A DNA stretch of 17,659 nucleotides from Syntrophomonadaceae bacterium. GTDB taxonomy: Bacteria; Bacillota_D; Dethiobacteria; DTU022. Positions 14,757 through 17,659 of this stretch are shown here, piece by piece. Under the pieces are notes generated by a model. The model was not told the DNA's origin, did not search any database, and saw only the letters and a list, made by a program, of their open reading frames with translations. The stretch lies in the NCBI GenBank assembly GCA_003551865.1, contig PUNU01000219.1, positions 1-17,659 on the forward strand, read 5' to 3'. The position numbers and the translations under genes were made by a program. Position 1 is the stretch's first letter, and each line of letters begins with the position of its first letter.

Positions 14757-15146
14757 ATGCAGCAGGCAAGAGAATATTCGGCTAAAACTCGGGTAATTTC
14801 TCCGGCTCAACCGGCAGGCGAACCGCATTTCAGGCCCCAGCCCGAACGCCGTTTAAAAAAGGTGAAACTGCTCTCAATAATGATCGGCTGTTTCGTCCTC
14901 AGCCTGGTTGTGGTTGCCCAGTATTCGTCACTTGTTGTCCTTAATTACCGGATGAGTAATGCCCGTACCGAGTTGTCTGCGCTCAAGGAAGAAAACCGCA
15001 GTCTTGAGTTGGAAGCTGCCCGGCTTGGTTCAATCAGTCGGATCGAAAAAGTTGCCCGCGAGGAGTTGGGGTTGGTCGATCCCGAAGTGGGGCAGTTAAA
15101 AGTGATCACTGCCGAAAGGGATAACATTAATCGACCGGGAGAGTGA
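14757..15146 (+). CDS. ftsL: Cell division protein FtsL
   Basis: FtsL is a single-pass membrane protein that joins FtsB/DivIC and FtsQ/DivIB and activates the septal synthase pair FtsW-FtsI. The 129-residue product has a basic cytoplasmic N-terminus (about 1-42, ending RRLKKVK), one membrane helix (about 43-66), and an extracellular coiled coil with a leucine-rich heptad pattern (about 72-100), then the segment IEKVAREELGLVDPE that is typical of FtsL/DivIC. The sequence is poorly conserved in this family, so the name relies on topology, the ELGLV-type motif and position between rsmH and the transpeptidase gene. ATG 14757 is preferred over the upstream TTG 14733 because GAAGGTG lies 6 bases before it and the start then follows the rsmH stop by one base. 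Confidence 0.85.
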   Translation: MQQAREYSAKTRVISPAQPAGEPHFRPQPERRLKKVKLLSIMIGCFVLSLVVVAQYSSLVVLNYRMSNARTELSALKEENRSLELEAARLGSISRIEKVAREELGLVDPEVGQLKVITAERDNINRPGE

Positions 15147-15152
15147 ATCTAA

Positions 15153-16886
15153 GTGGCCAATATTGTCGCAGGCCGGTCTGCTGTTAGAGTAAGGGTAATT
15201 ATCGCATTTGTAGTTACAGTACTGCTTATCACTTACCTGATTGGCAGGCTGGCCTGGATTCAAATTGTCCGTGCCGATGAGCTCTACGAGCAGGCCTGGG
15301 AACAGTGGAGCCATAATGTCCCGGTCAGCACAGCAAGGGGTTCGATCTATGACAGCCGGGGCCGCCTGCTGGCCGGCAGCACAAGCGCCCAAACTGTTGC
15401 CGCCATTCCTCCCCGGGTGGAGGATCGTCGGGCGGTGTCCGCTGCCCTGGCCCCTGTGCTGAATATGAATGAAGAAGAAATCTACGAGTTGATTTCCCTG
15501 GAGCGCAGTGCAGTATATATTAAACGCAAAGTAAATCCCGAGGTTGCGGAAGCGGTGCGTGATATGAATTTACCCGGCATTATATTTTTTAGTGAAGAGA
15601 AAAGATACTATCCGGGTGGGAACCTGGCTTCCCAGCTGCTTGGTTTTGCCGGTACGGATCAGGGTTTAGCCGGCCTGGAGGCTTATTACGAAAACTACCT
15701 GGCCGGTAGTGAAGGTATTTTTCTATTCCCGGCGGACGCCAGAGGCCGCCAGGTGCCGCATGATTTTACCCGTTCTGTTCAACCAGAACAGGGTTACAAC
15801 TTGCACCTGTCCATTGATGAAACAATACAGCATATCGTTGAAAGAGAGCTGGAGCGGACAATGCAGGAATCGGCACCCAGGCAGGCCATGGCGGTGGCCG
15901 TTGATCCTTACAGTGGGGCGGTGCTGGCTGCTGCTGCCAGGCCGGACTATAACCCTGATTCCTACCGGGATTACGACCCGGAGAGATGGAAGCTCGCCCC
16001 GTTTACTTCATCTTTTGAGCCCGGGTCAACTTTTAAAATGGTTACCCTGGCGGCTGTGATCGAAGAGGGGTTGTTTAACCCGGAAGAAAGTTTTTCCTGC
16101 TCCGGACATACAACGATAGAGGGGCGCCGTATTAACTGCTGGACCTCGGATCGGGGAGGGCACGGAGAGATTAATTTTTTTGAGTCTTTAGGCGCTTCCT
16201 GCAACCCGGCCTTTATCGAGCTGGGCAGGCGGCTGGGCAAAGAAGAACTAACGCGTTATATAGAAGCTTTTGGTTATGGAGAACCGACCGGGGTTGATTA
16301 TCCCGGAGAAAGTTCAGGCTTGATTTTTACGCCCGACAACATGGGGCCGCTGGAGCTGGCCACGACCGCTTTTGGCCAGGGAGTATCAGTCTCCCCGATC
16401 CAGCAGACAGTGGCCGTTGCGGCCATGATTAACGGCGGCTATCTTTATAAACCCTACCTGGTGGAGGAAGTGCGAAGCATAGAGGGTGACACTGTATTCA
16501 AGCAAAAGCCGGAAATGGTCAGGCAGGTGGTTTCCGCTGAAACATCCGCCAAACTGATAGAAATGATGGAGAATGTCGTTTTGGAAGGAACAGGAAGAGC
16601 TGCGGCGGTGGAAGGTTACCGGGCGGCCGGTAAAACCGGGACGGCGGAAAAGCTTGATCCGGATAAAGAGTACATGAAAGATGAATATATCTATTCATTT
16701 GTTGGCTTTGCCCCGGTTGAAAACCCCCGCCTGGTTCTCTATGTGGCGGTGGACGGAGTGACAAAGGGACCGCGTCTCGGGGTGCATACAAGTGCCCCCC
16801 TTTTCAGCCGGATTATGGAGGATACCATGAAATATTTGCAGGTTAGCCCGTCACAGGTGCTGCCTGATGACGCTGAACAGGAATAA
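15153..16886 (+). CDS. pbpB: Septal peptidoglycan transpeptidase (class B penicillin-binding protein, FtsI/PbpB type)
   Basis: This enzyme cross-links peptidoglycan at the division septum on the outer face of the membrane and is a beta-lactam target. The 577-residue product has a short cytoplasmic tail, one membrane helix (about 11-32), a dimerisation/pedestal domain containing ARGSIYDSRGRLLA, and a transpeptidase domain with all three active-site motifs: STFK (Ser292-Lys295, nucleophile Ser292), SCN (349-351) and KTGTAEK (from Lys494). The chain ends about 80 residues after KTG, so there is no PASTA domain; this favours FtsI/PbpB over SpoVD, which carries PASTA in many relatives. Start is GTG 15153, with GGGAGAG upstream and 6 bases after the ftsL stop. 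A Shine-Dalgarno site for murF overlaps its end region. Confidence 0.93.
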   Translation: MANIVAGRSAVRVRVIIAFVVTVLLITYLIGRLAWIQIVRADELYEQAWEQWSHNVPVSTARGSIYDSRGRLLAGSTSAQTVAAIPPRVEDRRAVSAALAPVLNMNEEEIYELISLERSAVYIKRKVNPEVAEAVRDMNLPGIIFFSEEKRYYPGGNLASQLLGFAGTDQGLAGLEAYYENYLAGSEGIFLFPADARGRQVPHDFTRSVQPEQGYNLHLSIDETIQHIVERELERTMQESAPRQAMAVAVDPYSGAVLAAAARPDYNPDSYRDYDPERWKLAPFTSSFEPGSTFKMVTLAAVIEEGLFNPEESFSCSGHTTIEGRRINCWTSDRGGHGEINFFESLGASCNPAFIELGRRLGKEELTRYIEAFGYGEPTGVDYPGESSGLIFTPDNMGPLELATTAFGQGVSVSPIQQTVAVAAMINGGYLYKPYLVEEVRSIEGDTVFKQKPEMVRQVVSAETSAKLIEMMENVVLEGTGRAAAVEGYRAAGKTGTAEKLDPDKEYMKDEYIYSFVGFAPVENPRLVLYVAVDGVTKGPRLGVHTSAPLFSRIMEDTMKYLQVSPSQVLPDDAEQE

Positions 16887-16902
16887 AGGAGAGCACGGAG
16901 CG

Positions 16903-17659
16903 ATGAAGCTGAGCGGAGCCGAAATAATTGAAGCTTGCCGTGGCAAACTGCTTCAGGGCGATCCCGGGCAGGTGGTTACCGGTTTAGCCATAGATTCGCG
17001 GCAGGTAAAAAAGGGTGATTTGTTCATCCCCTTAAGGGGAGAACATACCGACGGTCATCTTTACATTGCTCAGGCAAGCAGGGCAGGAGCAGCCGGCGCT
17101 TTTCACGAGCTGAGCCGAACACCCGATCCTGCTGTGCCCGAAAATTTTCTGCTCATCGAGGTTGATGATTCGCTGACTGCCCTGCAGGAGCTTGCCGCCG
17201 TCTACAGGAAACGCTTTGATCTGCCAATTATTGGCATCACGGGCAGCAGTGGAAAAACAACGACCAAAGATTTTACAGCCGGGGTGCTCTCGGCAAAGTA
17301 CAGCGTATTGAAAACACCGGGCAACCTGAACAATGAAATCGGGCTGCCGCTTACCATAATGGAGATGGAAGGCGACTACCAGGTGGCCGTGTTCGAAATG
17401 GGCATGAGTGCCGCCGGTGAAATCACAACCCTGTGCGATATAGCCAGGCCCTCGATTGGCGTGATTACCAATATTGGGGAAGCTCATATCGAGCTGCTCG
17501 GCTCAGTCGAGGCCATTGCCCAGGCGAAAGGAGAGTTGTTAGATTACCTCGGCTCAGGCGGGGTAGCTGTTTTGAACGGCGATGATCCCCGCCTCCAAAA
17601 GCTTGGAAAACGCTTCCCGGGAAAAGTGTTATACTACGGCTTTAACCAGGGCGATATAA
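16903..17659 (+). CDS. murF: UDP-N-acetylmuramoyl-tripeptide--D-alanyl-D-alanine ligase MurF, N-terminal part (3' end outside window)
   Basis: MurF adds D-Ala-D-Ala to the UDP-MurNAc-tripeptide, the last cytoplasmic step of the peptidoglycan precursor. About 252 codons are present before the window ends, with no stop. The N-terminal substrate domain contains GLAIDSRQVKKGDLFIPLRGE (DSR motif), followed by the ATP-binding loop GITGSSGKTTT (Gly111 to Thr121, Lys118), then PGNLNNEIGLPLT, EMGMSAAGEI and ITNIGEAHIELLGS. The GSSGKTTTK loop and the GNxNNxIG block are MurF-type; MurE would show GTNGKTT. ATG 16903 is preceded by AAAGGAG at about 10 bases. It follows pbpB by 16 bases, in the slot where murE usually sits, so murE must be elsewhere in the genome or downstream. 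Confidence 0.94.
   Translation, partial: MKLSGAEIIEACRGKLLQGDPGQVVTGLAIDSRQVKKGDLFIPLRGEHTDGHLYIAQASRAGAAGAFHELSRTPDPAVPENFLLIEVDDSLTALQELAAVYRKRFDLPIIGITGSSGKTTTKDFTAGVLSAKYSVLKTPGNLNNEIGLPLTIMEMEGDYQVAVFEMGMSAAGEITTLCDIARPSIGVITNIGEAHIELLGSVEAIAQAKGELLDYLGSGGVAVLNGDDPRLQKLGKRFPGKVLYYGFNQGDI

Overview
The window looks like a chromosomal housekeeping segment of an anaerobic, Clostridia-class Firmicute of roughly 50% GC. The evidence is the gene order (secD-secF, recJ, rel, dtd, hisS-aspS, 6S RNA, then the mraZ-led division and cell-wall cluster), strong Shine-Dalgarno sites, GTG/TTG starts, and a Firmicute-type bifunctional Rel. All recognised genes are on the + strand. TAA, TAG and TGA are all used as ordinary stops, so the code is the standard bacterial one. 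No genus can be assigned from sequence alone.

Region 1 (1-4628), protein export and DNA repair: the end of secD overlaps secF, followed by a small LapA-type membrane protein and the single-strand exonuclease recJ. Region 2 (4629-7007): rel (ppGpp synthetase/hydrolase) with its own sigma-A-like promoter. Its reading frame is cut by one in-frame TGA exactly between the catalytic half and the TGS/ACT regulatory half, while the sequence after the stop stays coding. A terminator follows. Region 3 (7008-8172): a long non-coding stretch with a 158-bp inverted-repeat element of REP/MITE type, then dtd (D-aminoacyl-tRNA deacylase), then a perfect 17-bp inverted repeat. Region 4 (8173-11268): one 1031-codon frame joining a complete histidyl-tRNA synthetase to a complete aspartyl-tRNA synthetase. 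Region 5 (11269-12938): a gene-sized structured RNA that I identify as 6S RNA, then mgtE (Mg2+ channel) with its own extended -10 promoter. Region 6 (12939-17659): a 400-bp upstream region with degenerate repeats, A/T tracts and a three-copy MraZ box, then mraZ-rsmH-ftsL-pbpB-murF (murF runs off the end). murE is absent from its usual place.

The genes cover stable growth functions: translation quality control and charging (dtd, HisRS-AspRS), the stringent response (rel), RNA polymerase control (6S RNA), secretion (SecDF) and septal peptidoglycan synthesis. The points most worth a second look are the rel stop codon, the HisRS-AspRS single frame with a cryptic GTGA start/stop junction in its linker, the 6S RNA, and the MraZ operator overlapping the mraZ promoter. 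I did not find a defence system, CRISPR array or transposase gene.
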